From NCBI GenBank assembly GCA_947090755.1, contig CAMUPF010000011.1:1-54788 (forward strand): DNA of 54,788 bases. The letters run 5' to 3'. A program made the position numbers and the translations under genes. Of this stretch, positions 23,760-32,806 are shown in pieces. This stretch comes from an uncultured Candidatus Melainabacteria bacterium. GTDB lineage: Bacteria > Cyanobacteriota > Vampirovibrionia > Gastranaerophilales > Gastranaerophilaceae. The notes under the pieces are model-generated. The model saw only the letters and a program-made list of their open reading frames with translations, had not been told where the DNA came from and made no database searches. The stretch's first letter is position 1; every line of letters begins with the position of its first letter.

Positions 23760-25151
23760 TTACTTTTCTACTTTACGCTCTGCAAGCATCATATAATCTA
23801 CTAACATTTGAACGGCAAGTTCTATGCCATTATCAAATACAAAAACCATTTCTTCATACATATCATCACCTTGTTCACGTGGTACTTTCCATGTTATAGA
23901 AGGTTGGTCAGTTTTTATAATATAAATATCTTTTAATGTATGACCGATAAGATTTTTTTGATAATGTTTACTTATATCTTGCCATTTTCTATCAAAAACC
24001 ATATAACTATTGAACTCTCCTTCTTTTAATGTGTTGATACCCATTTGAATCAGGCTATGCTCATGAAAATCAATTTCGACTTGAGTATCGCCAAAATAAA
24101 GTATTGCAGGCTCATCAAGGTCTGCGACATAGTCTTCTAAATAATCATCAGGATTGTAATCTTCTTCGGCATAATTAATAATTGTAAAATCATTTTCATC
24201 AACACCGCAAAACTCACAAGCATAATATTTACCATCCATAAATTCAAGATAATTGGAACGATCAAATAAATATCCTGTAATTAAAATTTTATTTAAAGGT
24301 TTGTTTATTATTTGAGGTTTTATTTCATTTATAAAATTTTCAAGTTCTGTTGCTGTTATAAATTTTTTAGCAGTCCAATTGTCATAGCTTTGAAACTCAC
24401 TATCGTCTACTTGCTTATTAGTTTCTCTCTCTGATTCTCTTATTTTTTGTTCTGCTTCTTCATTTTCCTGTAAAAGTTCTTTATATTTATAATTTAGTAG
24501 TCTTGCCAAATCAATATGCTTGCGTGGATTAGTAAAACTCTCATGGTTTTCTAATTCGTATTGCTTAATTTCATCAACAATCTTGTCTGAATATTTTTTT
24601 ATAACTCGTTTTAATTCATTTGCTAATTGTGTTTTGTCAACAATGATGTCATATATAAATTCAGATTTAAAATCTGCATTCTCATCATTATTTATCGGAA
24701 CATATTTTTGCAGTGCAAACCTAACTTTGTTATCTTCCTTTTGCCAAGCATAAAATTTGATAGCACAAATTTTATTACAATATCTTGTAATATTTTCCCC
24801 TTTTTCAAGTTCACTTACAAAAAGTTCTATTTCTTCAAAATTCCATAATTCCAACTCGACAGAAATATTAGACATTGGAAAGTCAAACATTGTAAAAGAA
24901 TATTCTTTTGTTCCTGTTTCTTTTCCAAAATGATAAGCAACAAAATTCTGTAAATTATTTTGGTTTTCTTCTTCTGTTTTATCTTTTGAACCTAACAAGT
25001 CATTTATTGTAAAATTTTCAATTACAACAGGTTTATTTTTTGGTTCTAATTCTGACATATCGTCATTTTTATACCAATAATTGTCATGTGCGTTATAACC
25101 AAAGCTATGCGGAGTTTCGTTAATATTAAATTTTCCAATTTCTTTAATCAT
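23760..25151 (-). CDS. Hypothetical two-domain protein of the WG operon
   Basis: 463-aa acidic soluble protein, not recognised. Residues about 60-185 share the family pattern of the operon (FEEIELFVSELEKG, WQKEDNKVRFALQKY, FIYDIIVDKTQLANELKRVI). Residues about 215-250 form a charged coiled coil (KELLQENEEAEQKIRESERE). The C-terminal 200 residues are a separate mixed domain with CEFCGVDENDF, near residue 315. Spacing to its neighbours is 11-14 bp. Confidence 0.68.
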   Translation of the reverse strand: MIKEIGKFNINETPHSFGYNAHDNYWYKNDDMSELEPKNKPVVIENFTINDLLGSKDKTEEENQNNLQNFVAYHFGKETGTKEYSFTMFDFPMSNISVELELWNFEEIELFVSELEKGENITRYCNKICAIKFYAWQKEDNKVRFALQKYVPINNDENADFKSEFIYDIIVDKTQLANELKRVIKKYSDKIVDEIKQYELENHESFTNPRKHIDLARLLNYKYKELLQENEEAEQKIRESERETNKQVDDSEFQSYDNWTAKKFITATELENFINEIKPQIINKPLNKILITGYLFDRSNYLEFMDGKYYACEFCGVDENDFTIINYAEEDYNPDDYLEDYVADLDEPAILYFGDTQVEIDFHEHSLIQMGINTLKEGEFNSYMVFDRKWQDISKHYQKNLIGHTLKDIYIIKTDQPSITWKVPREQGDDMYEEMVFVFDNGIELAVQMLVDYMMLAERKVEK

Positions 25152-25162
25152 TTTATGTCCCT

Positions 25163-27244
25163 TTATACCTTTCTTTTAAAATTTAATACTTCACCTTTTG
25201 CGTTTATAAATCCCCATGTTGCAAGATATTTTCCGGGTATGAAATTTAAGTTTTTCGGGTCAACTTTTATATCACTGAATATAAAATCAATCAACATGTT
25301 GCCTTTCCAGTCAAGAATCCCGAATTTATTATCTTTAGAAAGTATTAAAATTTCACTCAACAGCCAAAACTTTTCATCTATTGGAAATTCCAAAGTCAAA
25401 ATATCTTCACCTTTAGAATTAACAAAGTATGTTTTATTGTAATCAACTGCTACAAAATACAATTCGTTATTTATATAAGTGTAATGTATTCTATCACTCA
25501 CATGTGGGATTTGTATATCACCGTTAATATCTATTACAAATTGTTTGTTATCTTCTTTTGCTGCAATAAATAATTTGCCGTCAATATTATGCAGATATTT
25601 ATATTTTTTTATATACCCTTTTAATTCCTTGCCAAATCTCTTATGTGTTTTCCCCCATACTGCAACTGATTCAGGAGCAATAACCCATTCAAAATTTTGA
25701 TTAATAATTCCGTAGCCGTCAGAATCTGTTTGTACACAAGCATAATCGCCTATAAAATTGTCAATATGCTTAAATATACTACTCCCAGAGGCATACTTGA
25801 ATTTTCTTGATATTTCCAGTTTTTCCCCAACTGAAATAACTCTTTTCATTGTATCAAAGGTTTTATGTATATCATCAAATGCTTTTAAAAAGCTATTTAT
25901 AAAGTCTTGTTTATTTACTTCAATAGCACAATAAATTTCATCATCATCAACATCGACTTTTTCATCTATATAATAATTTCTGTTTGATTTTGATAAAACA
26001 TAAATTTTTTGAGATTCTGTGTCTTTTTCTTTTTTCTCATTCCAAATAAACATTTTACCCCAATCGACATCAACTCGTACATCTTCCCCTTGTTCAAGCT
26101 TTTTAAGGGCATTTTTTATTGCATTTTCGCAATCTGTGCAAAATTTTAATTCTTGTTTTTCATCGTTATAACAACTGAATTTAAGTTTAAAATCTATTCC
26201 ATACTCAAAGTTATCCTTTATAATATCAACAATTCGTTCCTCTGTATAATCTTCGGAATAATTGCTATAAACATTAGGGTCAATAGTATGTACCATTTTA
26301 AATAGTGTTTTTAATGGCATATCCATGGTTTCATTGGTTGAATACCATTTCTTTGTATATGTAGAATATACCCAATTTCTTTCTTCTGTACGTTCAAACA
26401 TGTCAGGTGATATTGATTTTCTTAATTCTTCTACTGTTAACTGTTTTTTTCTGGGTTCATCATTCTGCCAACAATATAGTGATTGTGGGCTTTGTTCTAC
26501 ATAATCAAAATCAAGAATCTTACCTTCTGCCAATTGATTTTGCCAGTATTCTATTTGTGATTCTTCTTCATTTTCAAAGTGAATTTTAAATTTCCACTTT
26601 CCATCTAAATCCTTGTATGCAATATCAAAAACTCTTATAGGTTCTCTATAGTTGTAATTATTTTTAAATTCAAGCGGATTATCAAAGTATGATTTTAAAT
26701 CAGTTATAAAATCATCTAACAAATTTATAACATATTCTCTGCGTTGAACTTGGTGCATATCTGAATTTAAAATAACTAATACATCAAGAAATTGTTTTAA
26801 TAATGTATTTTTGTTGATGATAATATCTGATAGAATTTTTTTATTTTCCATTAAACCATAGTCAAATACTGTAAACCTGATATTTTCATCATCTAACATA
26901 ATTGCTGTTATTGCACTATATGAACCCTCATCAAAAATATTAAGTATTAAATCTGTATTATCGTGATAAGCAATTAAAGTTAAAAATTCTAACAGCCCGT
27001 CAATGGATTCAGTTATTGTTGAAATATGAATTATACCGCCATTTATATAAAAGTAATAATTATCAATCCCGAAATTATAACCAATAACCCAATGTGTTCC
27101 TTGGGTATCAATTTGTTCGATTTTTTGCGGCTTTGATTCTCTTAAACATTTTAAAAATTCATTTTTTTCTTTACATAAATCTAATTTGTAGTTGACATAA
27201 TGAATATCGTCAAAACTGTATAATTTTTCTTTAATCATTTTCAC
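25163..27244 (-). CDS. Large hypothetical protein with C-terminal WG-like repeats
   Basis: 693 aa. Two copies of the operon's shared pattern are seen, at about residues 60-165 (LLEFLTLIAY, IRFTVFDYGL, DIIINKNTLLKQFLDVL) and 350-465 (KLEQGEDVRVDVDWGKM, EVNKQDFINSFLKAF). The last 200 residues are degenerate WG repeats (GYGIINQNFEWVIAP, FGILDWKGNMLIDFIFSD, WGFINAKGEVL). So it fuses the shared domain to the repeat module found alone in the next-but-one gene. No signal peptide. Confidence 0.7.
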   Translation of the reverse strand: MKMIKEKLYSFDDIHYVNYKLDLCKEKNEFLKCLRESKPQKIEQIDTQGTHWVIGYNFGIDNYYFYINGGIIHISTITESIDGLLEFLTLIAYHDNTDLILNIFDEGSYSAITAIMLDDENIRFTVFDYGLMENKKILSDIIINKNTLLKQFLDVLVILNSDMHQVQRREYVINLLDDFITDLKSYFDNPLEFKNNYNYREPIRVFDIAYKDLDGKWKFKIHFENEEESQIEYWQNQLAEGKILDFDYVEQSPQSLYCWQNDEPRKKQLTVEELRKSISPDMFERTEERNWVYSTYTKKWYSTNETMDMPLKTLFKMVHTIDPNVYSNYSEDYTEERIVDIIKDNFEYGIDFKLKFSCYNDEKQELKFCTDCENAIKNALKKLEQGEDVRVDVDWGKMFIWNEKKEKDTESQKIYVLSKSNRNYYIDEKVDVDDDEIYCAIEVNKQDFINSFLKAFDDIHKTFDTMKRVISVGEKLEISRKFKYASGSSIFKHIDNFIGDYACVQTDSDGYGIINQNFEWVIAPESVAVWGKTHKRFGKELKGYIKKYKYLHNIDGKLFIAAKEDNKQFVIDINGDIQIPHVSDRIHYTYINNELYFVAVDYNKTYFVNSKGEDILTLEFPIDEKFWLLSEILILSKDNKFGILDWKGNMLIDFIFSDIKVDPKNLNFIPGKYLATWGFINAKGEVLNFKRKV

Positions 27245-27255
27245 CTGAAAGCATT

Positions 27256-27471
27256 TTAAGTCTGCTTCCGACTTTGTTCTTGTGTTTTTATATATTCTTT
27301 AATAAACGGATATTCTTTTGAAAGTTCTTCAACTGCTTCTAAAAGAAAATCAGGGTCTTTGTTTATGTTAGTTGCAAGATTAATAGCTTTGAGTTTGGAT
27401 ATAAGTTCTTCTTGCTTATGTGGTGGCATATATTTAAATATAATATTAATTACATCGTCATTTATTGTCAT
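27256..27471 (-). CDS. Small hypothetical protein, first gene of the WG operon
   Basis: 71-aa helical, charged protein (MPPHKQEELISKLKAINLA, LEAVEELSKEYPFIKEYI). No known domain. It ends 11 bp before the 693-aa gene and begins about 165 nt after the predicted start from P27. No clear Shine-Dalgarno sequence. Confidence 0.6.
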   Translation of the reverse strand: MTINDDVINIIFKYMPPHKQEELISKLKAINLATNINKDPDFLLEAVEELSKEYPFIKEYIKTQEQSRKQT

Positions 27472-27820
27472 AAGCTATAACCCATATTTTTCAAAGTCGT
27501 AATAACACAACTCACACTAAAACAAATAATTTGCTTGTAGTGTGATGTCTTAAATTTTTCTGCGTTTAAAATAATGTTTTTTGTCATTAATGTTCGCTGT
27601 AATTATAAACAACGATAAATAATTATTTATAATACTTGTATCTTTATAATACATGGGGCTTCAAAAAATTTCAACCGTTTTCTAGTTATTTGTCATAAAT
27701 TTTAATCAAATAATTTTTGATAATTCTGTTAAAGTAGGTGTTATATGAGGATTTAAGCTATAAATATCATATTTATTTTTAGTCCTTTAAATTTTTTATT
27801 TTTGTACCGTTAAAAATATT
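27472..27820 (-). promoter_or_regulatory. Promoter P27 and long 5' leader of the WG operon
   Basis: This gene-free stretch holds, on the minus strand, TTGAAA (27669-27674), a 17-nt spacer and TATTAT (27646-27651). AAAACGG directly abuts the -35, and a TTTGATTAAAATTTATG block lies about 20 bp further upstream; both recur at the 31213 promoter. The 165-nt leader contains a hairpin, CACACTA (27513-27519) with TAGTGTG (27538-27544). No gene or terminator is evident between 27680 and 27820. Confidence 0.5.
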
Positions 27821-28957
27821 TCAATCATTCGCTAATATTGTATAATCAGGTATTTTAATATCATTTGGCAATATTTCACCATGTATTTCGCCTGTATTAT
27901 CGTTGTATGTTGAAACTAAATATTGCCAGTTTGTACAATTTTTATTTTTTGATTGCTGTTTTAAAAACGTTACTAATTGGGTAAGTTCTGTTTTATTTAA
28001 TTTCCATGTATTACCTTTGTTGTGGCAATTCTTGAATATTCCTGTTGTTTTATATTCTGCTTTCAAAAAATTAAATACAGCAAATTTTCTTATTTTATTT
28101 TCATCGTTTTTTGTTATGAAAAAATACGGTTTTTTATCAAAAGTTAAAAAATCATCAATGTAAATATTCACAAATCCAGTATCTTTTTTGTCAAAAACTT
28201 TATTAACGAACCAACCAAAATCCTGTTCAACAGGCTGTATTGTTTGTTTAATAAGTTCTAAAGCAAAGAAATTGTTAGTTTTTAATTCTTGACAATCCTG
28301 ATGTATAAATTCCCAAAAGGCTTGCTTACATTGTGCAATCTGATAGTTTGAAAGACTATGTGATAAATCATCTACAAAAATTTCTCTTTTAGATTTTGGA
28401 AATACTGTTGTCATAGGTAAACCCATTTTGACATATATTTTTAACTCAACATCTAGCTTTAAATCTTTCGCATAAATGTTGTAACTTAAACTGTAATCTT
28501 TATCAGGCTTAACATAGAATAGGTATCTATCTGTTTTAAATGTTGATTGATTGTATTTACGTAAAAACTGTATAATCTCACTGTATGTTAAATCAATCAT
28601 CTCGGTTATCATACAAGGTTCATTCAATAAAGCAAGAAATGTATTGATTTTGTATTTGTTATCGGGGTTTTCTCTGATTGTTTCAAATTTTATGTCTTCT
28701 GCTGAATTTGGATTGTTTGTCAGTAAGGTCAATAAATAAACTGAAGAACTTTCTTTTATGCCGTTTGGATAGTTAATATCTGTAACAATAACCTTGTTCC
28801 CACATAAAAAATAATTCCAATGACGGTAAGAATCGAGAGTGTAAATTATTTCTTTTTGGGGGATATTTAACAGCATACGAATTTGCTCAATCCATTTTTG
28901 AACCTGTTCAACATACAAAGTATTTTTGTAATTTTTAATTCTTTCAACTTGTTTCAT
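27821..28957 (-). CDS. Hypothetical island protein
   Basis: 378-aa soluble protein, not recognised; Lys/Asn/Phe-rich with no membrane segment. It starts 4 bp inside the end of the 729-aa gene (ATGA-type overlap), so the two are translationally coupled. Internal motifs such as REIFVDDLSHSLSNYQIAQC and KTELTQLVTFLKQQSKNKN do not match a family I can name. Confidence 0.65.
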   Translation of the reverse strand: MKQVERIKNYKNTLYVEQVQKWIEQIRMLLNIPQKEIIYTLDSYRHWNYFLCGNKVIVTDINYPNGIKESSSVYLLTLLTNNPNSAEDIKFETIRENPDNKYKINTFLALLNEPCMITEMIDLTYSEIIQFLRKYNQSTFKTDRYLFYVKPDKDYSLSYNIYAKDLKLDVELKIYVKMGLPMTTVFPKSKREIFVDDLSHSLSNYQIAQCKQAFWEFIHQDCQELKTNNFFALELIKQTIQPVEQDFGWFVNKVFDKKDTGFVNIYIDDFLTFDKKPYFFITKNDENKIRKFAVFNFLKAEYKTTGIFKNCHNKGNTWKLNKTELTQLVTFLKQQSKNKNCTNWQYLVSTYNDNTGEIHGEILPNDIKIPDYTILAND

Positions 28958-31143
28958 TGTGCCGTTTGCATATCTTCTTGTTGATCAACATATTTGATTA
29001 ACTGATTTAAAGCAGATTCTGTAAAGTCATTCCCTGTATCAGTTTTTAAATATTCAATGATTTCGTTATTTGTAACTTGTTTTGTTGCTTTTTCTTCTTC
29101 CGGTAAAAATATTGAGTTTTGAAATGTCAATCTTACATTGTTTTCTTTTGCTACTTGTAACATATAGCCTAATGTATTGCTGTTATAATATGGGCGAAAT
29201 GCCAAATTATAAATTAACTCATCAAAATCAAGATTTGATAAATCAATGCCGGATTCAACAACTTTTTTATAAATCCATGTTTCTTTTGGGTTCATTGTTT
29301 CTTTGAATAAATTATTTATAGTTCTATTATCCAGTGATTTGTTTTTAAATTTTGCTAATGATTTATCTGAATGAACTATTGAAAATCTTGCAGGAGTGTT
29401 CGGCGATAATACAATTTTAAAATAATGGTTAAACATAGAAAAACCAACTGCAAAATGTTTATTTTGATGTTGAGTATCATCAATTAGCCAAGTGAACCCA
29501 CAATTCGTTTCGTTTTTGAGTTCATTTTGATGTAATCTGTTAAAACTGAATTTTAAATAATGATTAAACGGCAAATAAATTTCTATACTTCTGCCATAAG
29601 GTTTATTTAGGTAGTTTGAGTTATAAATTTTTATATATTTTGAGTTGTAAAACTCTTTGTATTTCTTTCCTCTTTTGTTTTGAATTTCCATGTCGATTTT
29701 TTTGTTAAATTGGTGGATTAAAATATCTTCTTCAATAGATACCAATTGTTGTTTTTTGTAATTGTAGCAAATATCTTCTGTTAATGAGCCAATCCAAAAA
29801 GTTTGCCAAATTCCTAAAAAAGTAATATTTATACCGAGTTGACGAACATTGTTATGCAAAAATTTAAACGCAATACATTTTTCTGATGTCATACCCTCTT
29901 TGCTGAAATCGGCAAGTATGTAGTTTGAAATGCCAAAATCTCTTGAAAAATTTAATTTAAAGTTATGCTCAAATTCTGTTTCACCCAAATGCCTAATATC
30001 AAATTTTAAATAAGTATTGAAAAGTTTAATAAAAAAATGTACTAATTCACCATGTCCTGCAAACAAATCACAGCCACAATTAAATAATTTTGGTTTGCAT
30101 GTAATTTGTTCTTCTGCTATTGGAATTGAATTATCCTTTAATGCTAATAGTTTTTGATAAGCAACAGGCTCAAAATCGTCTTTGAGATTTTCTATTTCTT
30201 CCCAGTTTTTAACATAATTGATTTTTGATAGAACATACTCAAAAATTTCTTGTCTGTAATTCCAACTGTAAGAGATTTCTTGTAAAACATTATCAGTATT
30301 TATTTTTGCTAAATCAACATACTTAAAGGCATACCACAAAAAAGCAAGATTTTTGTGTTCAACTTGTTTTGATAAAATATTAAAGCCATATTCGTCTTGC
30401 ATGTTTGGGTCTGCACCATGGTTTATTAAAGTTAAAAAATCTTCTGCATGATATAAATTAGCTTCTCGCAAAACCGTATTTTGCCCAATTTCAAACTCAA
30501 TAAATCTTGAAAACAGTGATATATTTGTTTTTAGTGTTAATCCTGTTGTACCGTTATTTTGTTCTTTATTTAGGTCAAAATTAATATTAAACCAATACTT
30601 TTTATCAACTCCAAAACTGAATTTTGTGTAAAATAAGGTCGGAAACCAAGCCCAATCAATAGTTAATCCCCATGGATTGTTTAAGAAATCAAAATTATAA
30701 ACTTTTAAAAATTGTGAGTTGTAATACCATTTTGCTTTTTTCTTACGTTCTTTATATACAGGCTTTTTGTTGTTTGGATTGCCTAATAGTTGATTGTATT
30801 CTTCCTCTGTAGATATGTAAACCCGTTTGCCTGTATAGTAATTCCATTCTCTGGTATCATAAAAGTCAAACTGAAAATAAATTAGGTTAAAAATAGAAAA
30901 TTCCAAAAACCATAGCGTATGAGCAGCGTATCTGCCAATATAGGATGTAAAAGTTAAACTGTTCTCGCCATGCATATCAAGACTAAAATCCCAAGCTTTA
31001 TATTTACCAATCTGACCTATTCCGCTCAAAATCCTATTAATAAGGAATAAGTGCATATTGCCAATACTAAAAGATAAAACATTACTACCGAAGCGACGAT
31101 ATATTTTAAATGTACCCAGTTTAAAAATAATATTTTTAGTCAT
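28954..31143 (-). CDS. Large hypothetical protein with internal duplication and ankyrin-like segment
   Basis: 729 aa in two related halves. The first half has YNSQFLKVYNFDFLNNPWG, then YTKFSF; the second has YNSKYIKIYNSNYLNKPYG, then YLKFSFN, each inside about 200 residues of aromatic-rich beta sequence. Each half is followed by a helical stretch; the first contains FLTLINHGADPNMQDEYG, an ankyrin-like repeat, then LSKQVEHKNLAFLWYAFKY. No signal peptide or membrane helix. It is driven by the promoter at 31213-31241 and coupled to the 378-aa gene. Confidence 0.68.
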   Translation of the reverse strand: MTKNIIFKLGTFKIYRRFGSNVLSFSIGNMHLFLINRILSGIGQIGKYKAWDFSLDMHGENSLTFTSYIGRYAAHTLWFLEFSIFNLIYFQFDFYDTREWNYYTGKRVYISTEEEYNQLLGNPNNKKPVYKERKKKAKWYYNSQFLKVYNFDFLNNPWGLTIDWAWFPTLFYTKFSFGVDKKYWFNINFDLNKEQNNGTTGLTLKTNISLFSRFIEFEIGQNTVLREANLYHAEDFLTLINHGADPNMQDEYGFNILSKQVEHKNLAFLWYAFKYVDLAKINTDNVLQEISYSWNYRQEIFEYVLSKINYVKNWEEIENLKDDFEPVAYQKLLALKDNSIPIAEEQITCKPKLFNCGCDLFAGHGELVHFFIKLFNTYLKFDIRHLGETEFEHNFKLNFSRDFGISNYILADFSKEGMTSEKCIAFKFLHNNVRQLGINITFLGIWQTFWIGSLTEDICYNYKKQQLVSIEEDILIHQFNKKIDMEIQNKRGKKYKEFYNSKYIKIYNSNYLNKPYGRSIEIYLPFNHYLKFSFNRLHQNELKNETNCGFTWLIDDTQHQNKHFAVGFSMFNHYFKIVLSPNTPARFSIVHSDKSLAKFKNKSLDNRTINNLFKETMNPKETWIYKKVVESGIDLSNLDFDELIYNLAFRPYYNSNTLGYMLQVAKENNVRLTFQNSIFLPEEEKATKQVTNNEIIEYLKTDTGNDFTESALNQLIKYVDQQEDMQTAQ

Positions 31144-31212
31144 TGAAATAATTTTTGCATTTTAAGTAATTATAGATAATAATAAATAATCATAAAGATT
31201 ACCTATAATTTT

Positions 31213-31251
31213 ATAATACAAGCTCAACATGCAAAAATCAACCGTTTTTGC
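31213..31251 (-). promoter_or_regulatory. Island promoter P31 with palindromic operator
   Basis: Minus strand: TTGATT (31236-31241), 17-nt spacer, TATTAT (31213-31218). The -35 lies inside a 21-bp inverted repeat, 31231-31251, whose arms are GCAAAAA and TTTTTGC. AAAACGG abuts the -35, as in P27, and a TTTGATTAAAATTTGTG block lies about 20 bp upstream. It drives the 729-aa and 378-aa genes. Confidence 0.55.
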
Positions 31252-31279
31252 GAACTTTAGACACAAATTTTAATCAAAG

Positions 31280-31603
31280 CTATACATGTTTAAGCAAAGC
31301 AGAAATAACATCTGCACAAGCGTCTAATTGTTTTTCAGATGAATTATTTATTATTTTTTGAAGAAATAATTTGTTGGGGTAAGAATCAGAAGTATTTTGA
31401 AGTCCAAAATCGCCTAGTGTTAAATTTAATACTGAAAGAATTTTTAAAAAAGTATCAAGAGCAGGGTAATTTTTACCTGTCTCAATTTTGCTCAAATGTT
31501 TCTCGGAAATATCAATTTTTTCTGCAAGCTGTGCTTGCGTAAGTCCGATTTTTCTTCGAGAATCTTGTATAATTTGTGCAATATGCTTTTTATCTAGTTC
31601 CAT
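31280..31603 (-). CDS. XRE-family transcriptional regulator
   Basis: 107-aa repressor-type protein starting at ATG 31603 (MELDKKHIAQII), after GAGGAG; a longer frame to 31615 lacks support. The HTH_3/Cro-C1 domain is residues 5-60: RRKIGLTQAQLAEKIDISEKH, then LSKIETGKNYPALDTFLKIL. The C-terminal 40 residues are helical and probably dimerise. It sits between the two unknown operons and the divergent TM2 gene set, with GTGATTA palindromes upstream, so it likely controls its own promoter and perhaps the island promoters. Confidence 0.88.
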   Translation of the reverse strand: MELDKKHIAQIIQDSRRKIGLTQAQLAEKIDISEKHLSKIETGKNYPALDTFLKILSVLNLTLGDFGLQNTSDSYPNKLFLQKIINNSSEKQLDACADVISALLKHV

Positions 31604-31637
31604 GGTACTCCTCAACTTCCTTTAAAATAAATTACAT

Positions 31638-31746
31638 GTGATTACATCTAAACAATACAAGTGATTAAATATAATCACATATATTGACTAAAATGTATTT
31701 CCATTGTAGAGTATCATCATGGACAACTATTAGTTGTTTGTGATTA
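31638..31746. promoter_or_regulatory. Operator region with GTGATTA sites between the XRE gene and TM2 gene
   Basis: An 18-bp perfect palindrome GTGATTAAATATAATCAC lies at 31661-31678. Extra GTGATTA half-sites lie at 31638-31644 and 31740-31746. The region is the divergent intergenic space between the XRE regulator (minus) and the TM2 gene (plus). It is a good candidate for autoregulation. Confidence 0.55.
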
Positions 31747-31769
31747 GAAATAGTTGAAAAGTGTGAAAT

Positions 31770-32012
31770 ATGTCAAATTCGTATCATACCTATCCATATC
31801 GTAAACGTTTATTTTTTATTACTCTTTTACTGTGTGTTTTTTTAGGTTTTACTGGTGCTCATAGATTCTATTCTGGTAGCCCCGGTTATGGAAAATTTTT
31901 GTTGTTTACACTGGGTGGTTTTGGAATTTTATGGTTTTGGGATTTGCTTTTACTTGGTGGTTTATTTAGAGATTTAAAATATCATGCTGGTGATGGGGTT
32001 ATTTTAGTATAA
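31770..32012 (+). CDS. TM2-domain membrane protein
   Basis: 80-aa protein with two membrane helices and the TM2 signature: LLCVFLGFTGAHRFYSG, then YGKFLLFTLGGFGILWFWDL. TM2 proteins are small inner-membrane proteins of mostly unknown role. First gene of a plus-strand group running to about 34158. Confidence 0.82.
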   Translation: MSNSYHTYPYRKRLFFITLLLCVFLGFTGAHRFYSGSPGYGKFLLFTLGGFGILWFWDLLLLGGLFRDLKYHAGDGVILV

Positions 32013-32032
32013 GGTTTGAAAGGTATAAGTTA

Positions 32033-32779
32033 GTGAGCAAGGATAATTCTTATGAAAATTTAGAGGAATTAAGTAATGATCTAAAGTCATTATCTTATAG
32101 CTTGTCAAAATCTCAAATTATTCAAGATGAAATCAAAACTTCTGATAATACAATTCAAGAACCAGCAACTAATAATTGGTTAAAAAATATTAAACAGCAT
32201 TTTAGCGATTTTTGTGTCAACTTAAAAAGCAACTTAGATATTAAAAGGTGTAAAAGCTTTTTATCTGTATTATATAGGATATTTGTTTTTGCAGTGGTTA
32301 GTATACCATTTCTTTTGTGTGCTTATCTCTTTTTATTTGTTTTAGCTTGGATAACTGTTTTTATCGCAATAAAAAATGGACATGATTGGTTTACCCCAAT
32401 ATCAACATTTGTACCGTTTGCATTTCGATATGAAGGTGAATTAATGCTTGGAACTTGGTGTACAAACTTATCAATTGGACTAATCGCAATATTTTGTTTG
32501 ATTTGGAATGCAAAGATAGCATTTGATGAGCTTAATGCAAATATAAATTCTTATAAAAAATATTTAATATACAGCCTTCCTCTCATTATCATTTGTATAT
32601 TATCAATTTGTGTAATAACAATACCAAGTTGGTACATGTTTATTGCTTTGATTTCAGAATGGATATTTAAAATCCTTTTAGGATTAATTATTTTTTGTAT
32701 TGTTGTAAGGATTTTACAAGCGATAGCGGGAGAAGAACCTGAATATGATATAATTCAAATTTTTATTCCTAGGAAATGA
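32033..32779 (+). CDS. Hypothetical multi-pass membrane protein
   Basis: 248 aa with a GTG start at 32033 after AAAGG. Residues 1-75 are charged and soluble. Four or five hydrophobic segments follow (VLYRIFVFAVVSIPFLLCA, LCAYLFLFVLAWITVF, LSIGLIAIFCLIWN, YLIYSLPLIIICILSICV, KILLGLIIFCIVVRIL). No family recognised. It lies 21 bp after the TM2 gene and could work with it in the membrane. Confidence 0.68.
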   Translation: MSKDNSYENLEELSNDLKSLSYSLSKSQIIQDEIKTSDNTIQEPATNNWLKNIKQHFSDFCVNLKSNLDIKRCKSFLSVLYRIFVFAVVSIPFLLCAYLFLFVLAWITVFIAIKNGHDWFTPISTFVPFAFRYEGELMLGTWCTNLSIGLIAIFCLIWNAKIAFDELNANINSYKKYLIYSLPLIIICILSICVITIPSWYMFIALISEWIFKILLGLIIFCIVVRILQAIAGEEPEYDIIQIFIPRK

Positions 32780-32806
32780 AAAAATTGTAAAATTATGAGG
32801 TAAATA

